Assembly: GCF_003130585.1 (NCBI RefSeq)
Contig: NZ_QFKX01000007.1
Location: forward strand, 31,578 to 95,577
Reading direction: 5' to 3'
Length of the DNA: 64,000 nt
Origin: Brachybacterium endophyticum
GTDB taxonomy: Bacteria; Actinomycetota; Actinomycetes; Actinomycetales; Dermabacteraceae
Shown: one piece after another, positions 15,990 to 24,339 of the stretch
How positions within the stretch are numbered: position 1 is the first letter of the stretch
Layout of the letters: every line of letters begins with the position of its first letter
Program-made: the position numbers and the translations under genes
The notes under the pieces: generated by a model
Told to the model about the DNA's origin: nothing
Databases searched by the model: none
What the model saw: the letters and a program-made list of their open reading frames with translations, nothing else

Positions 15990-18113
15990 TCAGGCGGTGG
16001 CGGGGGCCGCGGCGGTGCGACGGGCGTGGCGCGCCTTGAGCAGCGTCACCAGGGCAGCGGCGATCAGCGTGCCGACGATGATCGCGATCAGGTAGCCCCA
16101 GACCGGGCTGATCGCGAAGAACACGAAGATGCCGCCGTGGGGCGCCTGGGACCCGACGCCCAGCGCCATGCTGAGCGCGCCCGTGACGGCGCCGCCCGCC
16201 ATCATCGAGGGGATGACGCGCAGCGGGTCCGCGGCCGCGAAGGGGATAGCCCCCTCGGAGATGAACGAGGCGCCGAGCAGCCAGGCGGTGGTGCCGTTTT
16301 CGCGCTCGGCCCGGGTGTACAGCGAGCGGCGGACGGCCGTGGACAGTGCCATCGCCAGCGGAGGCACCATGCCGGCGGCCATCACCGCGGCCATGATGTG
16401 GAAGGAGGCCTCGGTGCCCTGCGAGAGGCCGGCGGTGGCGAACAGGTAGGCGGCCTTGTTCACCGGCCCGCCGAGGTCCACGCACATCATCAGGCCCAGG
16501 ATCACGCCGAGCAGCACCGCGGAGGTCCCGCTCATCCCGGTCAGTGCGTCCTGCAGCGTCGTCATCACCCAGGCGATCGGCCGACCGAGCACGAGCAGCA
16601 TCGCACCCGCCACGATCCCGGAGGTCACCAGCGGGATGATGACCACGGGCATCAGCCCGGCGAGCCAGCGCGGCGGTTGCAGCGACGCGAGCGCCAAGGC
16701 GATCAGGCCGGCGAGCAGACCGGTGACCAGGCCGCCGAGGAAGCCGGCGCCCACCATCACCGAGATGGCGCCGCCGATGAACCCGGGGGCGATCCCCGGC
16801 CGGCCGGCCAGCCCGAAGGCGATGTATCCCGAGAGCGCGGCGACCAGGAAGCCCATCCCGGCGTTGCCGATGGTGAACGCGACGGCGCCCAGGTACAGCA
16901 GCAGCCCGGTCCTGGCGGTGACCTCGTGCCCGCTCGAGCCGTCGTAGCCGACGTGGCCGGGAAGGTTCGTCAGGGAGTTGCCGGTCGCCACGTCCTTGGC
17001 GACGAAGGAGACGTCGAAACCGCCCAGCAGGAAGCCCAGCGCCATCAGCAGACCGCCCGCCGCGACGAACGGGATCATGTACGAGACACCGGTCATCACG
17101 GCGGCCTGGATGCGCTTGGGCCAGGAGACCGCGCCGGTCGAGGACTTCTCCTTCGCGTCGTCCTCCGACGAGCCGCCCGCGGCCACCGTGCGGGCTCGCG
17201 GATCCCGGGCCGCGCTCACCGCCTCGTCGATCATCGCGGGTCCGTCGGAGATCGCGCGCTTGACGGGGTGCTCGATCATCGGCATCCCGACGAAGCGCTC
17301 GCGGCCCGAGATGTTCACGTCGGCCGCCACGATGATCGCGTCGGCCTCGGCGATCTGCTCGGAGGTGAAGGGCGTGATGCCGCCCGAGCCCTGGGTCTCC
17401 ACGTGCAGGCGCACGCCCTTCTCGGCGGCAGCGGTCTCGAGCGACTCGGCAGCCATGTAGGTATGGGCGATGCCGGTGGGGCAGGAGGTGATCGCCAGCA
17501 GGACGGGGGTGTCCTCGGAGGTCCCGGCCTCGGCATCGGCAGGGTCGTCATCGGATCCTTCGCGCGAGGTCGCGACAGCGGCCGCCTCGGATCCGGTCTC
17601 GGCGGGTCCGCCCGACGCGGTCCCGGCCGATCCGGGCTCGGCCGGCTCGGGCTCGGCCGGCTCGGGCTCGAGCACGCCCATGACCAGGTCGGAGACCTCC
17701 TGCTGGGTGGAGGCCCCGCGCAGGGAGGTGAGGAACTCGGGGCGCACCAGGGCGCGGGAGAGCTGGGCGAGCAGCTTCAGATGCTGATCGTCGGTGCCCG
17801 CGGGCGCCGAGATGCCGATCACCAGGTCGGCGGGTCCGTCGGCCGAGCCGAAGTCGACCGGCTCGCTCAGGCGCAGCAGCCCGAGAGCCGCCTCGTGCAC
17901 GGCCTCGGTGCGGCAGTGGGGGATCGCGAAGCCACCCGGCATGCCGGTGGCGAAGGATTCCTCGCGGGCCAGGAGGCCCGCTTCGAGCCCGTCGCGCTCG
18001 GAGCGGCCGGTGGCGGCGATCAGATCGGCCAGCTGGCCGATCACGGCGGTCTTGTCGCCGGCGGGCTGCACGTCCAGGCGGACGAGGTCTGCTGTCATCA
18101 GGGGATCTGACAC
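15990..18113 (-). CDS. fruA: PTS fructose-specific EIIABC protein
   Basis: A 707-residue three-domain transporter that imports fructose and makes fructose-1-phosphate. EIIA is at residues about 5-150 with phospho-His66 in AIPHCRTE; an acidic linker of PAEPE repeats follows (about 150-200); EIIB is at about 200-300 with phospho-Cys211 in ITSCPTGIAHTYMA; EIIC fills about 330-690 with several membrane helices and VDLGGPVNKAAY. The domain order A-B-C is common in actinobacteria. An upstream GTG (18128) was possible, but AAGGAG lies six bases before the GTG at 18113, so that start is preferred. It is the last gene of fruR-fruK-fruA; genes for EI and HPr are not in the window. Confidence 0.95.
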   Translation of the reverse strand: MSDPLMTADLVRLDVQPAGDKTAVIGQLADLIAATGRSERDGLEAGLLAREESFATGMPGGFAIPHCRTEAVHEAALGLLRLSEPVDFGSADGPADLVIGISAPAGTDDQHLKLLAQLSRALVRPEFLTSLRGASTQQEVSDLVMGVLEPEPAEPEPAEPGSAGTASGGPAETGSEAAAVATSREGSDDDPADAEAGTSEDTPVLLAITSCPTGIAHTYMAAESLETAAAEKGVRLHVETQGSGGITPFTSEQIAEADAIIVAADVNISGRERFVGMPMIEHPVKRAISDGPAMIDEAVSAARDPRARTVAAGGSSEDDAKEKSSTGAVSWPKRIQAAVMTGVSYMIPFVAAGGLLMALGFLLGGFDVSFVAKDVATGNSLTNLPGHVGYDGSSGHEVTARTGLLLYLGAVAFTIGNAGMGFLVAALSGYIAFGLAGRPGIAPGFIGGAISVMVGAGFLGGLVTGLLAGLIALALASLQPPRWLAGLMPVVIIPLVTSGIVAGAMLLVLGRPIAWVMTTLQDALTGMSGTSAVLLGVILGLMMCVDLGGPVNKAAYLFATAGLSQGTEASFHIMAAVMAAGMVPPLAMALSTAVRRSLYTRAERENGTTAWLLGASFISEGAIPFAAADPLRVIPSMMAGGAVTGALSMALGVGSQAPHGGIFVFFAISPVWGYLIAIIVGTLIAAALVTLLKARHARRTAAAPATA

Positions 18114-18169
18114 GGCCAGCTCCTTCACTGGTGGGCCCGGCAGGTGCCGGGCGGAGGTATCGGGTTCGG

Positions 18170-19165
18170 TCAGAGCGATCGCACGGCGCCCGGGCGCACG
18201 TGGACCTGGTCGGGTCGGGGGATCGTGGTGCCGGGCAGTGCGACGGCCGCGCTGCCGTAGGCGACCGCGCGGGCGAGCGCCTGCGGGCCGTCCTCGCCGA
18301 GACTGCGGGCGAGCAGATAGCCGGCGGCGGCGCAGTCACCCGCGCCCACCGTCGAGACCACCGACGGAGTGTCGGCCTCGCAGTACCAGGTGCCGCGGGC
18401 GTCCGCGAGCACCGCCCCCGCGCCGCCGAGGGTCACGAGGACCTCGGCGACACCCTGGGCGCGCAGGTCCTGCGTCGCACGGGCGACGGGCGCGAGCTCG
18501 GCGGGCCCGAGGTCTCCCGGGGCCGCCTCCAGCGCGTCGAGCGTGCCGGCGTCCTGTCCCGTGAGCTGGGCCAGCTCGAGGGCGTTGGGCGTCAGCAGGT
18601 CGGGCGCTGCGGAGCGGTCCTCGCGCCAGGCCGCGCCGAGGGCGGTGAGAGGAACGTCGGAGGTGTCCACGCCCACCCAGGCATTCCGCTCGTGCAGTGC
18701 GCGGACGATGCCGGCGTACCAGTCCACGGGGAACCCGGGGGCGAGGGAGCCCGAGAGCATCACCGTGCCTCCGCTCGTGGTGGCCTCGAGAAGCTCCTGT
18801 TCGACGCTCCGCAGCTCCGCCGCGGTGATCGCGGATCCGGGCTCGTTGAGCTTCGTCGTGACGCTCGTGCCGGACGCCGTCGGCGAGAGCACCGTGAGGT
18901 TCGTGCGCACGGCTCCCGCGACGGGGACGGCGCGATGACGGATCCCGGTCCCGACGAGGAGGCGCAGGTACTGGTCCTCGGGGCCGACGGGCACGAGCGC
19001 CTCGGTCTCGACCCCGGCGAGGGCGAGGGCGCGTGCGACGTTCACGCCCTTGCCGCCCACCTGGGTGCTGTCGGCGACGATGCGGTGCACGCCCCCTGCG
19101 ACGAGCGGTGCAGCGAGCTCCACCGACCGGTCCAGGGAGGGATTGGCGGTGACGGTGCGGATCAC
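18170..19165 (-). CDS. fruK: 1-phosphofructokinase
   Basis: A 331-residue PfkB-family kinase that converts fructose-1-phosphate to fructose-1,6-bisphosphate. It starts with TVTANPSLDRSVEL, carries the GGKGVNVARAL motif at about residue 38, LSGSLAPGFP in the middle and the catalytic STVGAGDCAAAGYL motif near residue 270. The start is a GTG overlapping the fruR stop (GTGA), so translation should be coupled to fruR. It is followed after 56 bases by fruA. Confidence 0.94.
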   Translation of the reverse strand: MIRTVTANPSLDRSVELAAPLVAGGVHRIVADSTQVGGKGVNVARALALAGVETEALVPVGPEDQYLRLLVGTGIRHRAVPVAGAVRTNLTVLSPTASGTSVTTKLNEPGSAITAAELRSVEQELLEATTSGGTVMLSGSLAPGFPVDWYAGIVRALHERNAWVGVDTSDVPLTALGAAWREDRSAAPDLLTPNALELAQLTGQDAGTLDALEAAPGDLGPAELAPVARATQDLRAQGVAEVLVTLGGAGAVLADARGTWYCEADTPSVVSTVGAGDCAAAGYLLARSLGEDGPQALARAVAYGSAAVALPGTTIPRPDQVHVRPGAVRSL

Positions 19166-19923
19166 GCGATCACCACCTGCACGTCGGCGTCCTCGAGGTC
19201 GCGCCGGATCTGCGCCGGGAGACCGTCATCGCTCACGAGGGCGTCGATCTCCGATGCGCGGGCGAAGGCGACGAGCTGGTGGACCTGCGCCTTCGAGGAG
19301 TCGGCGAGGACGACCCGCAGCCCCGAGCGGGCCACGATCGTGCTCTTGACCGCTCCCTCCTCGGGGTCCGGGGTGAACAGCTCGGCGCCGTCGAACCCGT
19401 TGCACCCCAGGAAGGCGATGTCCGGTCGCAGGCGCTCGAGGGCGGCCACCGTGTCGGCACCCACTCCCGCTCCCGTGCCCGGGCGCAGCCGTCCGGGGAG
19501 CAGATGCACCGGGGGAGCGTCCAGGGTCAGCATCGCCTGCGCGACGTCCAGGGCGTGGGTCAGGAGAGGGCCACGACGCCCGGCGAGGTGGGGGACGAGC
19601 CCCAGCGTGGTCGTGCCCGCGTCGAGCAGGACCGACGCATCGCCGTCGGCGGGCAGCAGCTTCCGGGCTGCGTCGGCGATACGGCGCTTGACCTGCGGGT
19701 TGGTGGTTCGTCGGGTGTCCAGGTCCGGCTCCGCGGCATCGGTGCGGCGCGCGAGGGCGCCGCCGTGGACGCGCATCAGCATCCCCCGCTGCTCGAGGTC
19801 GTCCAGGTCCCGTCGCACGGTCTCGGTGGCGACCTCGAAGGTGTCGGCGAGGGCGGAGACGGTGACACGACCGGACGCCTCGAGAGCATCGAGGATCTGG
19901 CGCTGTCTCTCCTGTGCGTACAT
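19162..19923 (-). CDS. fruR: DeoR-family regulator of the fructose operon
   Basis: A 253-residue DeoR protein. The helix-turn-helix is at residues 1-55 (YAQERQRQIL, then DTFEVATETVRRDLDDLEQRG, then RVHGGAL) and the sugar-phosphate sensor domain at about 75-250 (LLDAGTTTLGLV, FLGCNGFDG, VLADSSKAQ). Members of this family are usually relieved by fructose-1-phosphate. It is the first gene of fruR-fruK-fruA and should control its own promoter, where two direct repeats 20 bases apart are seen. The ATG at 19923 has a weak site (AGGTG) upstream; the frame continues further up but without family similarity. Confidence 0.9.
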   Translation of the reverse strand: MYAQERQRQILDALEASGRVTVSALADTFEVATETVRRDLDDLEQRGMLMRVHGGALARRTDAAEPDLDTRRTTNPQVKRRIADAARKLLPADGDASVLLDAGTTTLGLVPHLAGRRGPLLTHALDVAQAMLTLDAPPVHLLPGRLRPGTGAGVGADTVAALERLRPDIAFLGCNGFDGAELFTPDPEEGAVKSTIVARSGLRVVLADSSKAQVHQLVAFARASEIDALVSDDGLPAQIRRDLEDADVQVVIA

Positions 19924-20026
19924 CACATCACCTGCGTCGTCGGAGGAGCATCGGGGACCGGTGCAGAGGTTCGGTCGTGACGCCATGACCAGGTGGGTCG
20001 GTGGGTCGTGCGCCGCAACGCACCAC

Positions 20027-20070
20027 AGACTACGACATGAAGCCACATGGAACAACAGGAAGCCACATGG
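20027..20070 (-). promoter_or_regulatory. fruR promoter with two 12-bp direct repeats (probable FruR operator)
   Basis: On the minus strand TTGTTC (20050-20055) and TAGTCT (20027-20032) are separated by 17 bases and can act as -35 and -10. The sequence GAAGCCACATGG (plus strand) occurs at 20039-20050 and 20059-20070, exactly 20 bases apart. The copies lie in the spacer and just upstream of the -35. DeoR proteins typically bind direct repeats. Confidence 0.6.
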
Positions 20071-20163
20071 CAACGTGTTGCTCTCGGGGGACGGCGGCGC
20101 ACCGCCCGCGCACTCGGGCGGTAGCATCGTCGGACCCCCGCACGACCCGCTCCAGGAGCCCAG

Positions 20164-20679
20164 ATGACGCAGGCCTACCACGCCGATTCCGCCGATCTCG
20201 TGACGAAGGAGGTCCTGGACTGGGAGTTGTTCGGGACCGCTTCCCGTGAGCTCGCCCAGACCATCGCGGACTCGCAGTTCGATCCCGAGATCGTCATCGC
20301 GGTCGCACGCGGGGGCCTGCTGCCGGCCGGCTCGCTGTCCTACGCCCTGGGGCTCAAGCTCGCCGACGCGATCAACGTCGAGTTCTACACCGATGTCCAC
20401 GAGACCCTTCCCGACCCCGTGCTGCTCGCGCCGATGCTCGACACCGACTCGATCCAGGGCAAGCGCCTGCTGGTCGTCGACGACGTCGCGGACTCCGGGC
20501 GCACCCTCGCGCTGGTCCTGCAACTGCTGCGGGAGATGGGGGCCGACGCCCGCAGCGCCGTGCTCTACGCGAAGTCGTCCTCGGTGGTCTCGCCCGATTT
20601 CGTCTGGCGCCGCACCGACGAGTGGATCGTCTTCCCGTGGTCGGCCGAGCCGCCGGTCACGCCCGCCGCCTCGGCCTGA
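20164..20679 (+). CDS. Phosphoribosyltransferase-domain protein
   Basis: A 171-residue type I phosphoribosyltransferase. The PRPP-binding motif is at residues about 102-115 (LLVVDDVADSGRTL), and the pyrophosphate loop region is VIAVARGGLLPAG at about 44-56. The fold and size fit xanthine/hypoxanthine-type enzymes, but the hood region that would define the base is not diagnostic. AGGAG stands just before the ATG at 20164. It is divergent from fruR and convergent with the hydrolase gene, so it is a one-gene unit; a TAGCAT -10 candidate lies about 40 bases upstream. Confidence 0.87.
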   Translation: MTQAYHADSADLVTKEVLDWELFGTASRELAQTIADSQFDPEIVIAVARGGLLPAGSLSYALGLKLADAINVEFYTDVHETLPDPVLLAPMLDTDSIQGKRLLVVDDVADSGRTLALVLQLLREMGADARSAVLYAKSSSVVSPDFVWRRTDEWIVFPWSAEPPVTPAASA

Positions 20680-20697
20680 GCGGGCCGGCGCTCATCG

Positions 20698-20719
20698 CCC
20701 CTGGGTCGCTGCCCGGGGG
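20698..20719. terminator. Bidirectional terminator hairpin
   Basis: CCCCTGGG and CCCGGGGG pair at eight positions (one G-U type pair) around a six-base loop, between convergent stop codons. Confidence 0.45.
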
Positions 20720-22330
20720 TCATCGGCGGGGGCGCGCCGCCCTCGAGGGGTAGCTCTGGTGCCAGGTGCGATCCAGTGCGCTGACGGCGTACCAGGCGTG
20801 CGGGTCCGCTCCTGCGTGCAGGTAGCGCTGGATCTTCCTGTCGTTGTCGGCCCGGACGACGGCCACCAGGTTCCGGGCGTCGGCGAGGTCCGTCGACCGC
20901 ACGTGCGGTGACCGCAGACGCCAGATCGCGAAGTTGGTGCCCTCGCCCGAGAACCGCAGGACGACCCCGTCCTCGTCGCAGCGCACGTGGTGCAGCCGGG
21001 GGGCGTCCGGTGCCGCCCCCTCGGGCAACTCGATCACCGGGACGATCGCCGGGTGGGCGAAGCGTTCGCGCACCAGCTGGTCGACGGCTCCCGTGGTGTC
21101 GTCGCGCATGCTGGTCGCGCTGAAGTAGACCATTCCGCTCACCCCGTCCAGGCTGCGTCCCAGGGCGGCGTGCTCCGAGAGCTCCGCGGGGTCCTCGAAC
21201 GTGCCGTCGACGGCCTTGTAGGCGCCTTCCCCGATGAACAGCATCACGCCCGAGTCCTCGGCGAGGTCCGCCCACCAGCGCACGAGGGTGTCGTAGTCGG
21301 CGAGCTCGTGGCCGATCTGCCAGTAGATCTGAGGGTTGATGTAGTCGACCCAGCCCTCCTGCACCCAGCGCCGGGAGTCGGCGGAGATGATCTCGTAGGA
21401 CTCCGAGCCCGAGGTGTCCGATCCGGCGGGATCGCTGCTGGCATTGCGCCAGATCCCGAACGGGCTGATCCCGAAGCGCACGTGCGGCGCGTCCCCACGG
21501 ATCCGATCGTGCATCTCGCTGACCAGAAGGTTGACGTTCTCCCGCCGCCAGTCCTCGATCGATGTGGATCCGTCCCCGTGGCGCTCGTAGGTCTCCTGGT
21601 CCGGCAGCTCCTCGCCCTCGACGGGATAGGGGTAGAAGTAGTCGTCGAAGTGGACGCCGTCGACGTCGTAGTGGTTGACCGCGTCCATCATCGCGTCCTG
21701 CACGAACGCCCGGACCTCGGGGACCCCGGGGTCGTAGTACAGCTTCCCGCCGTAGGCGAAGGTCCAGCCCTCGTGCGTGCGCGCCGGGTGGTCCTCGACG
21801 AGGTCGGTCGGGTCCACGCTGTCCATGGTGACGCGGTAGGGATTGAACCACGCGTGGTACTCGAGACCCCGCTCGTGAGCCGCCTGCACCTGGAAGTCCA
21901 GCGGGTCGTACCCGGGGCCCTCACCCTGGGTTCCCGAGAGCCACTCGGACCACGGCTCGAACGGTGAGGGCCAGATGGCGTCCGCGGTGGGGCGCACCTG
22001 GGAGATCACCGCATTCATCCCGAGCTCCTCGGCGAGGTCGAGCCAGGCCACGAACTCGTCCTTCTGCTCATCAGCGCTCAGCCCGGTCCTCGAGGGCCAG
22101 TCGATGTTGTCGACCGAGGCGATCCACAGCGCCCGGAACTCCCGCACCGGTGCGCGATCCTTCCCGGGCGGCCGGTCGTGATCGTGGCCGTGCCCCGGCC
22201 CGTGGCCTCTTCCGCGCCCTGCGGGCGCGGGCGGCGTTGCGAGGGCGGGGGCGCCGAGGGCGACGGCGGTGGTCGCGGTCGCGGCGCCGGTGGTGACACG
22301 GATGAAACGTCGACGGTCGAGCGGATCCAT
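20720..22330 (-). CDS. Secreted family-10-like glycoside hydrolase (GHL10/DUF187)
   Basis: A 536-residue exported enzyme. The N-terminus RRRFIRVTTG followed by an Ala-rich hydrophobic stretch and ALATPPAPA is a Tat signal peptide. A His/Gly/Pro-rich spacer (about residues 38-60) precedes the catalytic barrel, which begins at EFRALWIASVDNIDWPS. GHL10 features are MNAVISQVRPTADA, ARGLEYHAWFNPYRV-like text (here ERGLEYHAWFNPYRV), DYDVDGVHFDDYFYPYP and VRFGISPFGIWR. The family is linked to peptidoglycan or polysaccharide cleavage in several bacteria, substrate unknown here. A C-terminal fibronectin-like region of about 100 residues follows the barrel. GGAGG lies six bases before the ATG at 22330. 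Confidence 0.85.
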   Translation of the reverse strand: MDPLDRRRFIRVTTGAATATTAVALGAPALATPPAPAGRGRGHGPGHGHDHDRPPGKDRAPVREFRALWIASVDNIDWPSRTGLSADEQKDEFVAWLDLAEELGMNAVISQVRPTADAIWPSPFEPWSEWLSGTQGEGPGYDPLDFQVQAAHERGLEYHAWFNPYRVTMDSVDPTDLVEDHPARTHEGWTFAYGGKLYYDPGVPEVRAFVQDAMMDAVNHYDVDGVHFDDYFYPYPVEGEELPDQETYERHGDGSTSIEDWRRENVNLLVSEMHDRIRGDAPHVRFGISPFGIWRNASSDPAGSDTSGSESYEIISADSRRWVQEGWVDYINPQIYWQIGHELADYDTLVRWWADLAEDSGVMLFIGEGAYKAVDGTFEDPAELSEHAALGRSLDGVSGMVYFSATSMRDDTTGAVDQLVRERFAHPAIVPVIELPEGAAPDAPRLHHVRCDEDGVVLRFSGEGTNFAIWRLRSPHVRSTDLADARNLVAVVRADNDRKIQRYLHAGADPHAWYAVSALDRTWHQSYPSRAARPRR

Positions 22331-22528
22331 GAGGTGCCTCCGGGGCGAGGTGGGGTGGTGGGACGGCCGACGGGCCCGTGCACTGCTCTGTGCTCGGTGG
22401 GGGACGGGCCGAGGGGCCTTCACGCTTCCATGCCGGAGGGCCAGTGGCAAGCGTCACAGCCAGGGGGCGGATTCCGCCGAGGGCGCACCCCCTTCACGAT
22501 GCGGTCGGGGAGTGCCAGAGTGGGGCTC

Positions 22529-23173
22529 ATGAAGATCACACTCATCGGAGGACATGGCAAGATCGCGCTGCTCGCGGAGCCCCTGCTCGTCCAGGCGGGG
22601 CACGAGGTGCGGGCGGTGATCCGCAACCCCGACCAGGTCGCCGAGGTGGAGGCGACCGGCGCGAGCGCCGTGGTGCTGGACATCGAGAAGCTCGACGTCG
22701 CCGGATGGAAGGACCTCGTCGAGGGGTCCGACGCGGTGGTGTGGGCCGCGGGCGCCGGCGGCGGCGATCCCCGACGCACCTACGCCGTGGACCGTGAGGC
22801 GGCGATCGCCTCGATGGACGCGGCGGAGAGCGCAGGGATCCCGCGCTACGTCATGGTCAGCTACTACGGGGCGACCCTCGACCACGGGATCGACCCGGGT
22901 GACGGCTTCTTCGCCTACGCGCAGTCCAAGGCCGAGGCGGACGAGCACCTGCGGGGCGGGGACATGGACTGGACCATCCTCGGCCCGAGCCGTCTCACGG
23001 ACGAGCCCGCCAGCGGGCGCATCGACGCCGCGGCGTCCGAGGGTGGCGAGGTCAGCCGCGGCAACGTCGCGCAGGTCATCGCCGCAGTTCTCGAGGAGCC
23101 TGCGACGTTCGAGACGTTCCTGCAGTTCAACGACGGGGAGACGCCGATCGCGCAGGCGATCGTGCCCGACTGA
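22529..23173 (+). CDS. NAD(P)-binding oxidoreductase-like protein (atypical short-chain dehydrogenase family)
   Basis: A 214-residue Rossmann-fold protein. The nucleotide-binding loop is GGHGKIA at residues 7-13, followed by the VRAVIRNPDQ segment where NADP is usually contacted, and VLDIEK at about 50. The region YVMVSYYGATLD and the later YAQSKAEADEHLRG show the YxxxK-like arrangement of atypical SDRs of the NAD(P)H-binding (NmrA/YwnB-like) group. GxSRLTDEP and the C-terminal short helix also fit. Such proteins act in redox sensing or as reductases; no specific role can be given. It is a single gene convergent with the DUF808 gene. Confidence 0.85.
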   Translation: MKITLIGGHGKIALLAEPLLVQAGHEVRAVIRNPDQVAEVEATGASAVVLDIEKLDVAGWKDLVEGSDAVVWAAGAGGGDPRRTYAVDREAAIASMDAAESAGIPRYVMVSYYGATLDHGIDPGDGFFAYAQSKAEADEHLRGGDMDWTILGPSRLTDEPASGRIDAAASEGGEVSRGNVAQVIAAVLEEPATFETFLQFNDGETPIAQAIVPD

Positions 23174-23188
23174 GCGCGGTCCTCTCCC

Positions 23189-23209
23189 GGTGCCGGGCGA
23201 ACCGGCACC
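23189..23209. terminator. Bidirectional terminator hairpin
   Basis: GGTGCCGG and CCGGCACC form a perfect 8-bp stem with a five-base loop in the 60-base gap between convergent genes. Confidence 0.5.
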
Positions 23210-23233
23210 TCGGGCCTCGCGCGGCGGGGCCGC

Positions 23234-24187
23234 TCACGCCTCCTGGGCGTCGGCGGTCCTGCCACGCAGTCGTCCGATCCCCAGCACGACGAGCAGCACC
23301 AGTGCTCCGACGATCACGCCGAGGATCATGGCGCACACCGTCGCGCCGAGCCAGGCGAGCACCCCGCCGACGCCCGGGACGCCCGCCAGCGCCTCCTCGA
23401 GGTGGTGCACCCACTCGTAGGGGACGGCGGCGCCGAGCTCGTGGGTGCCCTCGAGCAGGATGTGCCCGCCCACCCAGAGCATCGCGGCCATGCCGATGTA
23501 GCTGATCGCGGTCATCACCTTGGGCATGGCGGCGACGAGCCCGCGACCGAAGCGCTGGGCGCCGGGGGAATCGCGTCGCGCCATCGCCAGACCGATGTCG
23601 TCCATCTTCACCAGCACACCGACGGCGCCGTACACGAGCACCGTCAGTCCCACGCCGACGACGATCAGCACCGCGGTGCGCAGGAGGAAGGGCTCCTGGG
23701 CGACGGTGTTCAGGGAGATCACCATGATCTCGGCCGACAGGATCAGGTCCGTGCGCACGGCGCCCTTGACGACCTTCTTCTCGGCGTCGGCGCCCGATGC
23801 CGCCGCCGGTTCCTCCTCGTGCTCACCGTGGGGATGGACGAGCTCCCAGATCTTCTCGGCGCCCTCGTAGCACAGGAAGGTCCCGCCGAGCATCAGGATC
23901 GGGGTCAGGGCCCAGGGTGCGAGCCACGACAGCAGCAGCGCGATCGGCAGGATGATCAGCAGCTTGTTGATGAGGGAGCCGCGGGCGATACGCCCTACGA
24001 TCGGCAGCTCGCGGGCGGGCTCGAGGCCCCGCACGTACTGCGGTGTCACGGCCGCATCGTCCACGACGACGCCCACGGCCTTCGCGCTCGTGCGTGCCGA
24101 CGCGGCAGCGATGTCGTCCGTGCTGGCCGCGGCCATCTTCGCCATCGCGGCGACGTCGTCCAGGAGTGCTGCGAGTCCGCCGGCCAT
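23234..24187 (-). CDS. DUF808 (YedI-like) membrane protein
   Basis: A 317-residue membrane protein of the DUF808 family. The N-terminal signature reads GGLAALLDDVAAMAKMAAAS then VDDAAVTPQYVRGL, which is very conserved in the family. Helices are seen at about 80-105 (LLIILPIALLLSW), 110-125, 160-185 (ILSAEIMVISLN), 190-210, 240-260 and 280-310. A charged His/Glu-rich loop lies at about 130-145. The ATG at 24187 fits the family start; a longer frame upstream does not. The function of DUF808 proteins is unknown. It is divergent from the MFS gene. Confidence 0.9.
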   Translation of the reverse strand: MAGGLAALLDDVAAMAKMAAASTDDIAAASARTSAKAVGVVVDDAAVTPQYVRGLEPARELPIVGRIARGSLINKLLIILPIALLLSWLAPWALTPILMLGGTFLCYEGAEKIWELVHPHGEHEEEPAAASGADAEKKVVKGAVRTDLILSAEIMVISLNTVAQEPFLLRTAVLIVVGVGLTVLVYGAVGVLVKMDDIGLAMARRDSPGAQRFGRGLVAAMPKVMTAISYIGMAAMLWVGGHILLEGTHELGAAVPYEWVHHLEEALAGVPGVGGVLAWLGATVCAMILGVIVGALVLLVVLGIGRLRGRTADAQEA

Positions 24188-24339
24188 GGTGCGCCTCTCG
24201 GTCAGGGGCAGGAGCGGGGTCAGCCTATCGGGTCGGATCGGGATGGACAGGGACGACGAGGGCACGTGCCGCGGCGCGGACGCCCGGGCCATGCAGGAGA
24301 GCGGTCGATGATCGACACGGAACGGATGGAGGAGACGGC

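Noticed and set aside
15870..18110. 746-codon plus-strand frame opposite fruA
   Set aside because: Composition is mostly His, Gly, Arg and Gln, as expected from antisense to a membrane protein gene with high third-position GC. FruA has all PTS motifs.
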